A DNA stretch of 64,000 bases. Source: DASVEG01 sp035540495 (lineage in GTDB: Bacteria > Actinomycetota > Acidimicrobiia > Acidimicrobiales > CADCTF01). Both the position numbers and the translations under genes were made by a program. The notes below the pieces were generated by a model that saw only the letters and a list, made by a program, of their open reading frames with translations, was not told the origin of the DNA and ran no database searches. The DNA is taken from assembly GCA_035540495.1 (NCBI GenBank), contig DATLGL010000064.1, forward strand, positions 62,001 to 126,000, read 5' to 3'. Each line of letters opens with the position of its first letter. The first letter of the stretch is position 1. This document shows, in pieces, positions 31,938 through 40,927 of the stretch.

Positions 31938-33203
31938 ATGACCGACGTACAGATCCCCGACGTCGACACCTCGGTGGTGGCCGAGCCGGAGGTCGTCGAC
32001 TCGACCCGCGGCCGCCCGAGATGGCGTCACCCGCTCGTCTTCGTGGCGTGTGCGATGGCTCTGGTGGCTGCTCTCGTCACGACGGGTCTCGTTCTGACCG
32101 GCAGCGGGGACGACCAGCTCGTGCTCTTGCCTCTCGATGCGGACGACGCATCCCCGACCACCGAACCCTCGGATGCGACGTCGAGCGATGTCGACGACAT
32201 GACTCACTCGACGCTCGCTCCCGCCCCGACGGTCGTCGTCGCTCCGCCGCCGACCGCAGCACCGCCCGCTCCGACGACCGTCATCGATCGGCACGCGGGG
32301 ACGAAGTACGAGGTCTCGAAGGATCCGAGAGGACGCTGGACGCTCGCCTACTACGACGGGAGCCGGTGCTTCGAGCTCACGGTCGACACGCGCGTGTTCC
32401 CGGGGCTCCTGTGCCGCGTTCCGGAAGCTTCGCCGTCGGAGATCATCGGCCACGCCGTGGTGGTCGACTCGCCGCAGGGGCGCGTTCTGGTCGCGGCGGC
32501 CGACCCTCGGGTGACCGACTTCAGCTCGTATCCGCGCGCCGGCGGCGGCATCTACCACGAGGGCGTCGCGGGCGCGCCGGCCAGCGGCATCCACGTCGTC
32601 GCGGGATCGATCGCCAGCGGATGGAGCGATGTGCTCGTCCGGGGCGGGCCCCACCACCTCGCACGCGTCGTCATCCCGCCCGAGAACAAGGCGTACGCGA
32701 TCCGCGATCTCGAGCGAATCACCGGCAGCCCATACGGCGCCTGGCCGGCGTACAGGAAGGTGACCTCGACCGGCTACTACTTCGGCGGCGACCAGGAGCT
32801 CGGCTTCTACACCGACGAGCACGGATACACCTGCGGGCTCTATCGGCGGCTCGGCGGCCCGGTGGAAGGGATCCTCGGCCACGGGTGTGTGCTCGAGAAC
32901 GGCGACACGCTGCAGATGAGCACCCTCACGCCGATTCCCGGTGCCTACACCCAGGACGCGTTCATGGTGTACGCCGTCACGAACGTCTCCGGGGCCGGCC
33001 TTCGCCTCGAGCTACCGGACCGGACGACGGTCCCGTCGAACGGTCCTGGGGCGTACGCCGATCCTCGAGGGAGTGGGTGGATCGCCTTCGCTCACTCGAT
33101 CTCGCACGTCACGATCCCGGCCGGCGTGCAGACCGTCGACTTCGTCCTCGTCAAGGACGGGGCCGAGCTCGCTCGCCGCACGGTCAAGGTCCCCGGCCGC
33201 TGA
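31938..33203 (+). CDS. Membrane-anchored extracytoplasmic protein, unknown
   Basis: 421 residues: an acidic cytoplasmic head of about 30 residues, one transmembrane helix (LVFVACAMALVAALVTTGLV, about 33-52), a Pro/Thr-rich linker to about 118, then a large beta-rich domain with many Gly/Tyr/Val and a few Cys (LLCRVP, TCGLY, HGCVLENG). No known domain is recognised. The possible ECF-type promoter upstream suggests an envelope-stress or surface role, which is speculative. It has its own ribosome site GGGAGG. Confidence 0.7.
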   Translation: MTDVQIPDVDTSVVAEPEVVDSTRGRPRWRHPLVFVACAMALVAALVTTGLVLTGSGDDQLVLLPLDADDASPTTEPSDATSSDVDDMTHSTLAPAPTVVVAPPPTAAPPAPTTVIDRHAGTKYEVSKDPRGRWTLAYYDGSRCFELTVDTRVFPGLLCRVPEASPSEIIGHAVVVDSPQGRVLVAAADPRVTDFSSYPRAGGGIYHEGVAGAPASGIHVVAGSIASGWSDVLVRGGPHHLARVVIPPENKAYAIRDLERITGSPYGAWPAYRKVTSTGYYFGGDQELGFYTDEHGYTCGLYRRLGGPVEGILGHGCVLENGDTLQMSTLTPIPGAYTQDAFMVYAVTNVSGAGLRLELPDRTTVPSNGPGAYADPRGSGWIAFAHSISHVTIPAGVQTVDFVLVKDGAELARRTVKVPGR

Positions 33204-33224
33204 TCACGACCAATCGTGAGGGGG

Positions 33225-34472
33225 TCAGCCGAAGCGAAGCAGGTGGTACTGCTTGCGGCCGCGACGCAGGATCGCGTAGCGGCCGTGCAGGGTGTCGGTT
33301 GACGGGTCGATCGTCGCCGACTCGTCGGTGACCTTGCGGTTGTTGAGCGACACCGCGCCCTGCTGCAGCTGGCGCCGCGCATCCGACTTCGACGAGCACA
33401 GCCCGGCCCGGGCCAGCGCGTCGATCACGGCGATCGGCTCGCGCGGAACCGTCGTCGACGGCGCCTCTGCGAACACGTCGAGCAGCGTCTGCTCGTCGAG
33501 TGACGCGATCTCCTCCGAGAACAACACCGTCGAGGCGTGCGCGGCGCGGTTGGCCTCCTGCTTCCCGTGCACGAGATCGGTGACCTCGTACGCCAGCACC
33601 TTCTGCGCCTCTCGCTTCTCCGGCCGTTCCTTCGTCGCCTCGTCGAGATCCTCGATCCGCTCGCGATCGAGCCACGTGAAGTACCGGAGATAGGCGCCGA
33701 CGACGGCGTCGTCGCTCTGCACCATGAACTGGTACAGCTGGTACGGGCTGGTCTTGCGCCGGTCGAGCCACACCGTTCCCGACACGCTCTTGCCGAACTT
33801 CGTGCCGTCGGACTTCAGCACGAGCGGCGTCGTCAGCCCGTAGGCGGTCTCGCCCCGCACCTTGCGGATGAGCTCGACGCCCATCGTGATGTTGCCCCAC
33901 TGGTCGCTGGCGCCCATCTGCAGCCGACAGCCGTGGGTGTCGAACAGGTGGAGGAAGTCCATCGCCTGCAGGAGCATGTAGGAGAACTCGGTGTAGGAGA
34001 TCGCCTTGTCGGGGTCCTCCACCCGGGTCTTCACCATCTCCTTGGCGATCATCTGGTTGATCGTGAAGTGCTTGCCGACGTCGCGCAGGAAGTCGAGCAC
34101 CGACATCGCCCTCGTCCACTCCGCGTTGTCGACGACGATCGCGCCGGGGAGGAACCGCTCGATCTGGTCCCGGATGCCGGCGAGGTTCTCGGCGAGCGTG
34201 TCGGAGTCGAGGAGGTTGCGCTCCTCGCTCTTGCCGCCGGGATCACCGATCATCCCGGTGGCCCCGCCAGCGAGCCCGATCACCTGGTGGCCCCCGTCCT
34301 GCATGCGGCGCAGGTTGCACAGCTGCAGGAGGTTGCCGATGTGGAGGCTGTCGGCGGAGGGGTCGAAGCCGATGTAGGCCGTCATGCCGCCTATGTCCAA
34401 CAGCTTGGGCAGCTCCGGGTCGGTGAGGTCGTGCACCAACCCGCGCCAGGACAGCTCGTCGAACAAGGCCAT
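33225..34472 (-). CDS. tyrS: Tyrosyl-tRNA synthetase
   Basis: Charges tRNA-Tyr with tyrosine. The 415-residue protein is a class I synthetase. The HIGH-type motif is LHIGNL (about 43-48), the tyrosine pocket is GFDPSADS, the KMSKS equivalent is KFGKS, and a C-terminal S4 RNA-binding domain covers about 350-415 (ALARAGLCSSKSDARRQLQQ). The start is ATG 34472. It converges with the gene ending at 33203. No T-box leader is visible upstream, only about 45 bases to the divergent glycosylase gene. Confidence 0.97.
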   Translation of the reverse strand: MALFDELSWRGLVHDLTDPELPKLLDIGGMTAYIGFDPSADSLHIGNLLQLCNLRRMQDGGHQVIGLAGGATGMIGDPGGKSEERNLLDSDTLAENLAGIRDQIERFLPGAIVVDNAEWTRAMSVLDFLRDVGKHFTINQMIAKEMVKTRVEDPDKAISYTEFSYMLLQAMDFLHLFDTHGCRLQMGASDQWGNITMGVELIRKVRGETAYGLTTPLVLKSDGTKFGKSVSGTVWLDRRKTSPYQLYQFMVQSDDAVVGAYLRYFTWLDRERIEDLDEATKERPEKREAQKVLAYEVTDLVHGKQEANRAAHASTVLFSEEIASLDEQTLLDVFAEAPSTTVPREPIAVIDALARAGLCSSKSDARRQLQQGAVSLNNRKVTDESATIDPSTDTLHGRYAILRRGRKQYHLLRFG

Positions 34473-34518
34473 GGGTCCAAGTGTGCCCCGACGGGCCGTA
34501 CCATCCGAAACGGAAAAC

Positions 34519-35433
34519 ATGCACCGCCCCGACGCATCGGATCGCTTCCGCCCGCCCCACCTCGTCGACCTCCGCAGAACGCTCGGTCCCTCGCTCCGGT
34601 TCCCCACCGGTGTGGTCCGGCCCGACGGCCTGTGGCGCGCCACCCGCACGCCAGAGGGCACGGCGACCGTCCGGCTGCGTTCGACGAGCGGTGGTGCGAT
34701 CGACGTGCAGGCGTGGGGCGACGGATCGCGTTGGGCCGTGTCGCACGCGCCGGAGATCGTCGGTGCGAATGATGAGGCGGACGGCTTCTCGCCGCTCGGG
34801 CATCCGGTGGTGCGCGACCTGATCGCGCGGTTCCCGGGCCTGCGGATCCCTCGCACCCGTGCCGTGTTCGAGCAGCTGACGATCGCCGTCCTCGAGCAGA
34901 AGGTGCAGGGCCGTCAGGCCCGCCGCTCCTATCGCGCCATCTGCGCCCGGTGGGGATCGCCGGCGCCCGGGCCGGGCGCGGCGCTCGGCCTCCGCGTGGC
35001 GCCGGCGCCGCAGGAGCTGGCCCGTGTTCCGGCGTGGGCCTTCCACGAGTGCAACGTGGAGCGCAAGCGGGCGGTCACGCTCGCGGCCGCCGCTCGTTAC
35101 GCCGACCGTCTCGAGGAATGCGTCGACTTGCCGCCCCTCGCCGCAGCGGCCCGCATGACGACGCTTCCGGGCATCGGTGCCTGGACAGCGGCGGAGGTCG
35201 CGGTCGTCGCGCTCGGAGACGCCGACGCCGTCAGCGTGGGCGACTTCCACCTCCCGAACACGGTTTCGCACGCGCTCGCCGCCGACGTCCGCGCCGACGA
35301 CTCCCGCATGCTCGAGCTCCTGGAGCCGTGGCGTGGTCAGCGCGGCCGGGTGGTGAAGCTGATCGAGGCCGCCGGCATCCGCGCGCCCAAGTTCGGCCCC
35401 CGCCTCGCCCTCCACGACATACGCGGGCTATGA
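34519..35433 (+). CDS. AlkA-like 3-methyladenine DNA glycosylase (HhH-GPD)
   Basis: 304 residues. A DNA base-excision enzyme of the HhH-GPD superfamily. Visible are the helix-hairpin-helix LPGIGAWTAAEVA and the catalytic-Asp segment DAVSVGDFHLP, with VFEQLTIAVLEQKVQG as the conserved entry helix. The N-terminal half matches the AlkA-type fold. There is no Cys4 iron-sulphur loop at the C-terminus. TACCAT (34499-34504) 14 bases upstream may be its -10. NUDIX follows after 7 bases and may be co-transcribed. Confidence 0.88.
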   Translation: MHRPDASDRFRPPHLVDLRRTLGPSLRFPTGVVRPDGLWRATRTPEGTATVRLRSTSGGAIDVQAWGDGSRWAVSHAPEIVGANDEADGFSPLGHPVVRDLIARFPGLRIPRTRAVFEQLTIAVLEQKVQGRQARRSYRAICARWGSPAPGPGAALGLRVAPAPQELARVPAWAFHECNVERKRAVTLAAAARYADRLEECVDLPPLAAAARMTTLPGIGAWTAAEVAVVALGDADAVSVGDFHLPNTVSHALAADVRADDSRMLELLEPWRGQRGRVVKLIEAAGIRAPKFGPRLALHDIRGL

Positions 35434-35440
35434 AGCGAAC

Positions 35441-35962
35441 GTGATCGAGGAGCTGCGACGAGAGGTCGAGGCACGACGCGGCTACGCCGTGGACGACCGG
35501 GAACGGAAGTCGATCGAGCGGTTCCTCGACGAGACCACGCGCCTCGAGCGTCCCTTCGACGAAGACGCCGACCCCGTCCACGTGACGGCGAGCGCGATCG
35601 TCGTCGGCGAGCGAGGGACCGTCCTCCACCTCCACAAGCGCCTCGGCCTGTGGCTCCAGCCCGGCGGGCACATCGACGCCGACGAGTCGCCAGCAGACGC
35701 GGCCCTTCGCGAGGCGTGGGAGGAGACGGGGCTACCCGTCAGCCACCCGCCCGACGGCCCTCGGTTCGTCCACGTCGACGTCCACCCCGGACCGAAGGGG
35801 CACACGCACCTCGACGTCCGCTACCTGATCTACTCCCCTGACGTCGACCCCGACCCGGGAGAGGACGAGTCGCCGTTCGTCCGCTGGTTCGACTTCGACG
35901 AGGCGATCGGCCTGGCCGACCCCGGCCTCAGGGGAGCCCTGGTCGCGCTTCGAAACGGGTGA
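35441..35962 (+). CDS. NUDIX hydrolase
   Basis: A 173-residue hydrolase of nucleoside diphosphate-linked compounds. The Nudix box is GGHIDADESPADAALREAWE followed by ETGLP, matching Gx5Ex7REUxEExGU. The N-terminal EELRREVEARRGYAVDDRE is a helical extension. The substrate is unknown; pairing with a base-excision glycosylase is compatible with, but does not prove, a nucleotide-pool cleaning role. Confidence 0.9.
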   Translation: MIEELRREVEARRGYAVDDRERKSIERFLDETTRLERPFDEDADPVHVTASAIVVGERGTVLHLHKRLGLWLQPGGHIDADESPADAALREAWEETGLPVSHPPDGPRFVHVDVHPGPKGHTHLDVRYLIYSPDVDPDPGEDESPFVRWFDFDEAIGLADPGLRGALVALRNG

Positions 35963-35973
35963 CGGCAGTCACC

Positions 35974-35979
35974 TAGATT
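35974..35979 (+). promoter_or_regulatory. Putative leaderless -10 element for the acyl-CoA ligase gene
   Basis: TAGATT, 6 bases before ATG 35986. Confidence 0.42.
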
Positions 35980-35985
35980 TCGGCC

Positions 35986-37536
35986 ATGCACCCCGGCGTC
36001 CACGCGGAGAAGAACCCCGACAAGCCCGCCTACATCATGGGCGGGTCCGGTGAGACCGTCACCTACCAGCAGCTCGAAGACCGGTCGAACCAGATCGCTC
36101 AGCTCCTGCACGACCGCGGGCTCCGGCCGGGCGATGCCATCGCCATCTGCATGGAGAACCACCCGCGGTACCTGGAGATCTGCTGGGCTGCGCAGCGCTC
36201 CGGCCTCTACTACACGTGCGTCTCGTCGCGACTCACGGTGGAGGAGGCGGAGTACATCGTCAACGATTGCGGCGCGAAGGCCTACTTCACGTCGCAGTAC
36301 AAGGCCGACCTCGCCGAGGCGCTCCGCGACCGCATCCCGAACGTGCACACGCGGGTGATGGTGGACGGCACCGTCGACGGCTACGAGGCTTACGACGAGC
36401 TCGTCGGGGGCTATCCGGCGAAGCCGCTCGACGAGCAGGTCGAGGGCACCGACATGCTGTACTCCTCGGGAACCACGGGGCGTCCGAAGGGCGTGAAGCC
36501 GCCGCTCACCATGTCGCCGTACGGCACGCCCACCGGCGTCACCGCGCTCGGCCAGATGCTCTACGGCTTCACCGAGGACAGCATCTACCTGTCGCCGGCG
36601 CCGCAGTACCACGCAGCCCCCCTGCGCTTCACGATGGCCCAGCAGCGGCTCGGGTCGACCTCGATCATCATGGAGAACTTCGACCCGGTCGAGTTCCTCC
36701 GCCTCATCGAGAAGCACAAGGTCACCCACACGCAGGTCGTGCCGACGATGTTCGTGCGCCTGCTCAAGCTGCCCGAAGACGAGCGCTCGAAGTTCGACGT
36801 CTCGAGTCTCCAGACGGTCATCCACGCCGCCGCGCCCTGCCCCATCCCCGTGAAGGAGCAGATGATCGAGTGGTGGGGGCCGGTGATCCACGAGTACTAC
36901 GCGGGCACCGAGGGCAACGGCTTCGTGGCCTGCAACTCCGAAGAGTGGATGGCCCACAAGGGCACCGTCGGCAAGCCCCTTCTCGGCACCCTCCACATCT
37001 GCGACGACGAGGGCAAGGAGCTCCCGAAGTACGAGTCGGGCACGATCTACTTCGAGGGCGGGTCGACGTTCGAGTACCACAACGACCCGGAGAAGACGAA
37101 GGGCTCGCGCCACCCCGAGCACAGCGACTGGTCGACCCTCGGTGACATCGGCTACGTCGACGACGACGGCTTCCTGTTCCTCACGGATCGGAAGGCCAAC
37201 ATGATCATCTCGGGCGGCGTGAACATCTATCCGCAGGAGGCCGAGAACCTGCTCATCACCCACCCGAAGGTCACCGACGTCGCGGTGTTCGGCATCCCGA
37301 ACGAGGACTTCGGCGAAGAGGTGAAGGCCGTCGTCCAGCCCGTGAGCATGGACGAGGCGGGCCCCGAGCTCGAGCGTGAGCTGATCGCGTTCTGCAAGGA
37401 GCACCTGGCGTCGTTCAAGTGCCCGCGGTCGATCGACTTCCAGGCCGAGCTCCCGCGCCATCCGACCGGGAAGCTCTACAAGCGCCTTCTCAAGGACAAG
37501 TACTGGGAAGGCCACCAGACGCGCATCGGCAATTGA
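35986..37536 (+). CDS. AMP-forming acyl-CoA synthetase (FadD-like)
   Basis: 516 residues. Activates a carboxylic acid to acyl-CoA via an acyl-adenylate. The P-loop-like motif LYSSGTTGRPKG, the YAGTEGNGF motif, the LTDRKANMIISGG hinge and the catalytic lysine in PTGKLYKRLL are present. It is clearly homologous to the ligase at 58427-60007: the same VTHTxxVPTMF and GGVNIYP blocks and the same FKCPRSIDF-type ending. The acid substrate is unknown. A patatin gene follows one base after the stop, so lipid release and activation may be coupled. Confidence 0.93.
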   Translation: MHPGVHAEKNPDKPAYIMGGSGETVTYQQLEDRSNQIAQLLHDRGLRPGDAIAICMENHPRYLEICWAAQRSGLYYTCVSSRLTVEEAEYIVNDCGAKAYFTSQYKADLAEALRDRIPNVHTRVMVDGTVDGYEAYDELVGGYPAKPLDEQVEGTDMLYSSGTTGRPKGVKPPLTMSPYGTPTGVTALGQMLYGFTEDSIYLSPAPQYHAAPLRFTMAQQRLGSTSIIMENFDPVEFLRLIEKHKVTHTQVVPTMFVRLLKLPEDERSKFDVSSLQTVIHAAAPCPIPVKEQMIEWWGPVIHEYYAGTEGNGFVACNSEEWMAHKGTVGKPLLGTLHICDDEGKELPKYESGTIYFEGGSTFEYHNDPEKTKGSRHPEHSDWSTLGDIGYVDDDGFLFLTDRKANMIISGGVNIYPQEAENLLITHPKVTDVAVFGIPNEDFGEEVKAVVQPVSMDEAGPELERELIAFCKEHLASFKCPRSIDFQAELPRHPTGKLYKRLLKDKYWEGHQTRIGN

Positions 37537-37537
37537 C

Positions 37538-38506
37538 GTGAAGGTCGCGCTCGTCCTGGGCGCGGGTGGTGTGACCGGCGGTGCGTTCCACGCCGGCGTG
37601 CTCGCGGCGCTGCACGACGAGCTGGGCTGGGACGCCCGACGTGCCGACGTCGTCATCGGCACGTCGGCCGGCTCGATGGCCGGCGCTGCACTGCGGGCGG
37701 GGCTCTCGCCACGCGACCTGTACGCCCGAGCGACCGGCCGCCCGTTGAGCGTTGAGGGCGCGCGACTCGTGCGTTCGATGCCGCCGCCGCCGAGCCACTT
37801 CCCCCTGCGGCGGGAGGTGCGGGCCAGGGCCGGCCGCCGGCCGGCCGCCGCAGCCAACCTCGGACGGATGGCGCTGTCGCGCGCGTCGATCGGCGCGATG
37901 GCCGCCGCGTTGTTGCCGCGGGGCGAGATCCCGATCGCCGACCTCGCCGCAGGATTCGACCCGTTGTTCCGCGACGCTTGGCCCCGCGACCCACTGTGGG
38001 TGTGTGCCGTCCGGCTCACGGACGGACGACGCGTCGTGTTCGGTCGCGAAGGGCATCCCAAAGCACCCGTCGCCCAGGCGGTCGCTTCATCCTGCGCGAT
38101 CCCCGGCTACTTCTCCCCCGTCGCCATCGACGGCGTCGACCACGTCGATGGCGGCGTCCATTCGCCGACGAACCTCGACCTCGTCGCGGGCCTCGGCTAC
38201 GACCTCGTCGTCGTCAGCTCACCGATGTCGATCGCAGGGCGAGGCATCCGGGTCGCGGCCGACACCGCCCTTCGCCGGGCGTGCCGTGCGTTCCTCGACC
38301 GTGAGGCGATCGCGGTCCGCAGGAGAGGGACGCCCGTCGTCGCGTTCCAGCCGACCCCTGACGATGCGAGCGTGATGGGCGTGAACGCGATGGACCCGAG
38401 CCGGCGCAGCGAGGTCGCGCGCCGGATCTACGACTCGACGAAGCAGCGCTTGGCGCGAGCAGACATGGGCGAACGCCTGCGGGCGCTGCAGGTCACGTCC
38501 GGCTGA
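37538..38506 (+). CDS. Patatin-like phospholipase
   Basis: A 322-residue lipid acyl hydrolase with a Ser-Asp dyad. It begins with the oxyanion loop GAGGVTGGAFHAG, has the nucleophile in GTSAGS and the Asp in DGGVH (HVDGGVHSPTN). No signal peptide is present, so it acts in the cytoplasm or on the inner membrane face. It follows the acyl-CoA ligase with a single base between, suggesting that released fatty acids are re-activated in the same unit. Confidence 0.9.
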   Translation: MKVALVLGAGGVTGGAFHAGVLAALHDELGWDARRADVVIGTSAGSMAGAALRAGLSPRDLYARATGRPLSVEGARLVRSMPPPPSHFPLRREVRARAGRRPAAAANLGRMALSRASIGAMAAALLPRGEIPIADLAAGFDPLFRDAWPRDPLWVCAVRLTDGRRVVFGREGHPKAPVAQAVASSCAIPGYFSPVAIDGVDHVDGGVHSPTNLDLVAGLGYDLVVVSSPMSIAGRGIRVAADTALRRACRAFLDREAIAVRRRGTPVVAFQPTPDDASVMGVNAMDPSRRSEVARRIYDSTKQRLARADMGERLRALQVTSG

Positions 38507-38545
38507 GCTCACCGTCGAACGAAGCGACGGCGCCGGACGATACGA

Positions 38546-40072
38546 CTACGCCGGATCTCGCTCCAACACGATCGGAACGTCGACGCCGGCCGCATCGGCG
38601 AGAACCTGCAGTTCGGCCACCATCGCGTCGAGCAGGTCCCAGAGGTCGGGCATGAGCTTCGAGCACGCGACGAGTCCGAAGTCGAGCGTGTCGAGGTAGC
38701 TCTGGACGGTGACGTTCAGGCCCTGGCCGTCGACGATCGTCGACACCGGGTAGTAGTGCAGCAGCCGCGCGCCCGCCGAGTACAGGGGCTCCCGCGGACC
38801 GGGCACGTTCGAGATCACGAGGTTGACCGGGAGGCGGAAGCGGTTGCCGAGCTCGAGGCGCGTCGCCAGGCGGCTTGCCCGGGCGAACACCGCGGGCGGC
38901 GGGAACTGCGCGAACTCCGTGAGCGCCTCCGCCGGCAACGCGTCGTGCAGTCCCTTGCCGACCATCATCGCCTCGTGGACCTTGCGCACCCGCTCGAGCG
39001 GCTCTGGTTCGTTCGTCGGGAGGTTCGCGAAGATCGCCGAGACGCGATTCGTCCACTTCTCGGTCTCCTCGCCCGTGCGCACCGACACCGGGATCATCGA
39101 GACGAGCGGCTGATCGGGCAGTTCGCCCCGCTTCTCCAAGTACGTCCGGAGCCCGCCCGCGCAGGCCGCCATCACGACGTCGTTGACCGTCGCGCCCAGC
39201 GCGTTCTTGATCGACTTCACCGCGTCGAGCGACGTCGATCGGAAAGCGAACTTGCGGTGGGGCGAGATCGCTGCGTTGAACGGGGTCTTCGGCGCGTTCA
39301 GGGACGGCAGCTGCAGAGGCGCATCGTCGCGCTCCTCCGGTCGAGGCCGCCCGAGGTTGAGCACGGTGCCCAGCGGACCGCGCAGCGACGACCGGAGCTG
39401 CGTGCCTGCGGCCTGCAGCAACGGGTTGCGGGTGGCGCGCCCGACGTCGCGCATGGTGCGGGCAGAGAGGAGCAGCATCCTTCCTGGCTTGCGAGCCATG
39501 CTGAGGAGGGCCCTGGCGAGGACCTCGGTGTCGGCCGGAACGCGCTCGGGACGGCGGATCTCCTCGACCGGAAGCGGGATCTCGTCGCCGTCGGGGCTCG
39601 GAGTCCGGTCGAGCATCATCGTGAGGAGCTCGGCGCCCGACGCGCCGTCGATCGTCGAGTGGTGGACCTTGGTGAGGATCGCGAACCGCCCGCCGTCGAG
39701 CCCCTCGATCACGTACGACTCCCACAGCGGGCGCGTGCGGTCGAGCGGCCGGCCGATGATGCGCCCGACGAGGTCCGCGAGCTGTCGCTCATCACCGGGC
39801 GGAGGGACCGCGCTGTGTCGAACGTGGAAGTCGAGGTCGAAGTGCGGGTCTTCGATCCAGAACGGGTGATCGAGACCGAACGGCACCTCGACGAGCCGTC
39901 GGGTCAGCGGTTCGAGCAGGTGCAGGCGGCGCTCCACCTGCGCTCGCCACGACTCGAACGGTCGGTAGTGGCCGTCGGGCGGCTCGTAGATCGACACGCT
40001 CGACACGTGTCCGAACTGGTTGGGCGTCTCCATGTGCAGGAACGACGCATCGAGACCAGACAGCTGCTTCAT
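38546..40072 (-). CDS. Wax ester synthase / diacylglycerol acyltransferase (WS/DGAT)
   Basis: A 508-residue acyltransferase that makes triacylglycerol or wax esters for storage. The catalytic HHxxxDG is VHHSTIDG (137-143). The N-terminal FLHMETPNQFGHV is characteristic, and the family's C-terminal SNVPGPREPLYSAGARL is present. It lies convergent with the ligase-patatin pair. Storage-lipid turnover genes are therefore adjacent. Confidence 0.94.
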   Translation of the reverse strand: MKQLSGLDASFLHMETPNQFGHVSSVSIYEPPDGHYRPFESWRAQVERRLHLLEPLTRRLVEVPFGLDHPFWIEDPHFDLDFHVRHSAVPPPGDERQLADLVGRIIGRPLDRTRPLWESYVIEGLDGGRFAILTKVHHSTIDGASGAELLTMMLDRTPSPDGDEIPLPVEEIRRPERVPADTEVLARALLSMARKPGRMLLLSARTMRDVGRATRNPLLQAAGTQLRSSLRGPLGTVLNLGRPRPEERDDAPLQLPSLNAPKTPFNAAISPHRKFAFRSTSLDAVKSIKNALGATVNDVVMAACAGGLRTYLEKRGELPDQPLVSMIPVSVRTGEETEKWTNRVSAIFANLPTNEPEPLERVRKVHEAMMVGKGLHDALPAEALTEFAQFPPPAVFARASRLATRLELGNRFRLPVNLVISNVPGPREPLYSAGARLLHYYPVSTIVDGQGLNVTVQSYLDTLDFGLVACSKLMPDLWDLLDAMVAELQVLADAAGVDVPIVLERDPA

Positions 40073-40114
40073 CGTTGCACCCCCGTGAACGACCGCTTCC
40101 TACCGACCCAAGGC

Positions 40115-40906
40115 CTAGTTCAACCGTGCCCTCAGCTGCTTGGCCTTGCTCGCGAGCGCTCGCGCACGCTCGTCGTCGGCGTCCGGAACGAGATCTTCGA
40201 GGACGTCCGCAGCGGTGTCGAACCGTCCGAGGGCCGCGAGCACGCCGGCCCTCTCGGCCCGTTCTTCGATCGACGCGGTCGGCAGCAACCCACGCAGGCG
40301 GAGGACCCATTCGAGGTTCACGCTGTCCTTCCGTGACAGGTGGACCTGGCGGAGGTTGGCCAGCATGCGGGCGACGATGTCGAGCGGTTCCGCGGGCGCG
40401 AGCATCGTCGCGTCGAACGGCACGTCATCGCCGTAGAGCGAGCGGAACCGGTCCGCGCACTCCTCGAGGCTGAGGAAACGCCCGCCTTCGAACGGGTCGA
40501 TGAACTGCCCTCCGAGGCGCACGAGGAAGTGGCCCGGCATCCCGATCGGCTGGAACGGGACACCGAGCCGGCGCCCGACCTCGACGAGCACGATCGACAG
40601 CGTGATCGGGATGCCTCGGCGGCGCTCGATCACCTGGTCGAGGTAGCTGTTGCGAGCGTCGTAGTACGTCTCGGTGTCACCGGTGAACCCCTCGACGACG
40701 AAGAGCCGATCGAGAACGGCGTCTGCCGAGGGATCCGCGCACGACGCGGCGAGCGCATCGAGTCGACCGAGGTAGGCGGGAACGTCGAGCGGATCGTGCT
40801 CCGGACGGGCATGCGCGGCGATCAGGAGCGCCGCCTCGTCCAGTGACAGGCGGAGCGCATCCGCCGGACCGCGAACCAGTTCGGCGAAGCGGTCGGTCGC
40901 GTCCAC
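40115..40906 (-). CDS. SirB1-like transglutaminase-fold protein
   Basis: A 263-residue protein of the SirB1 N-terminal (transglutaminase-like) family. It shows NSYLDQVIERRRGIPITLSI and LGVPFQPIGMPGHFLVRLGG, the hallmark blocks, plus a C-terminal TPR-like helical region (LAALGRFDTAADVLEDL). The function is poorly defined. The start is GTG 40906, with TAACCT 6 bases upstream. Confidence 0.86.
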   Translation of the reverse strand: MDATDRFAELVRGPADALRLSLDEAALLIAAHARPEHDPLDVPAYLGRLDALAASCADPSADAVLDRLFVVEGFTGDTETYYDARNSYLDQVIERRRGIPITLSIVLVEVGRRLGVPFQPIGMPGHFLVRLGGQFIDPFEGGRFLSLEECADRFRSLYGDDVPFDATMLAPAEPLDIVARMLANLRQVHLSRKDSVNLEWVLRLRGLLPTASIEERAERAGVLAALGRFDTAADVLEDLVPDADDERARALASKAKQLRARLN

Positions 40907-40911
40907 GGCGC

Positions 40912-40917
40912 TAGGTT
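40912..40917 (+). promoter_or_regulatory. Putative -10 element for the gamma-glutamyltransferase gene (overlapping divergent element)
   Basis: TAGGTT, 10 bases before GTG 40928. It overlaps the minus-strand TAACCT on nearly the same bases. Confidence 0.35.
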
Positions 40918-40918
40918 A
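40913..40918 (-). promoter_or_regulatory. Putative leaderless -10 element for the SirB1-like gene
   Basis: TAACCT on the minus strand, 6 bases before GTG 40906. Confidence 0.42.
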
Positions 40919-40927
40919 CGTAGCCCC

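Noticed and set aside
33204..33219. Small hairpin TCACGA-n4-TCGTGA between convergent genes
   Set aside because: Only a 6-bp stem with no T tract. It may be a weak terminator but is not supported enough to list.
38512..38530. Small hairpin CCGTCG-n7-CGACGG after the patatin gene
   Set aside because: A short stem with a 7-base loop and no T tract, common by chance at this GC.
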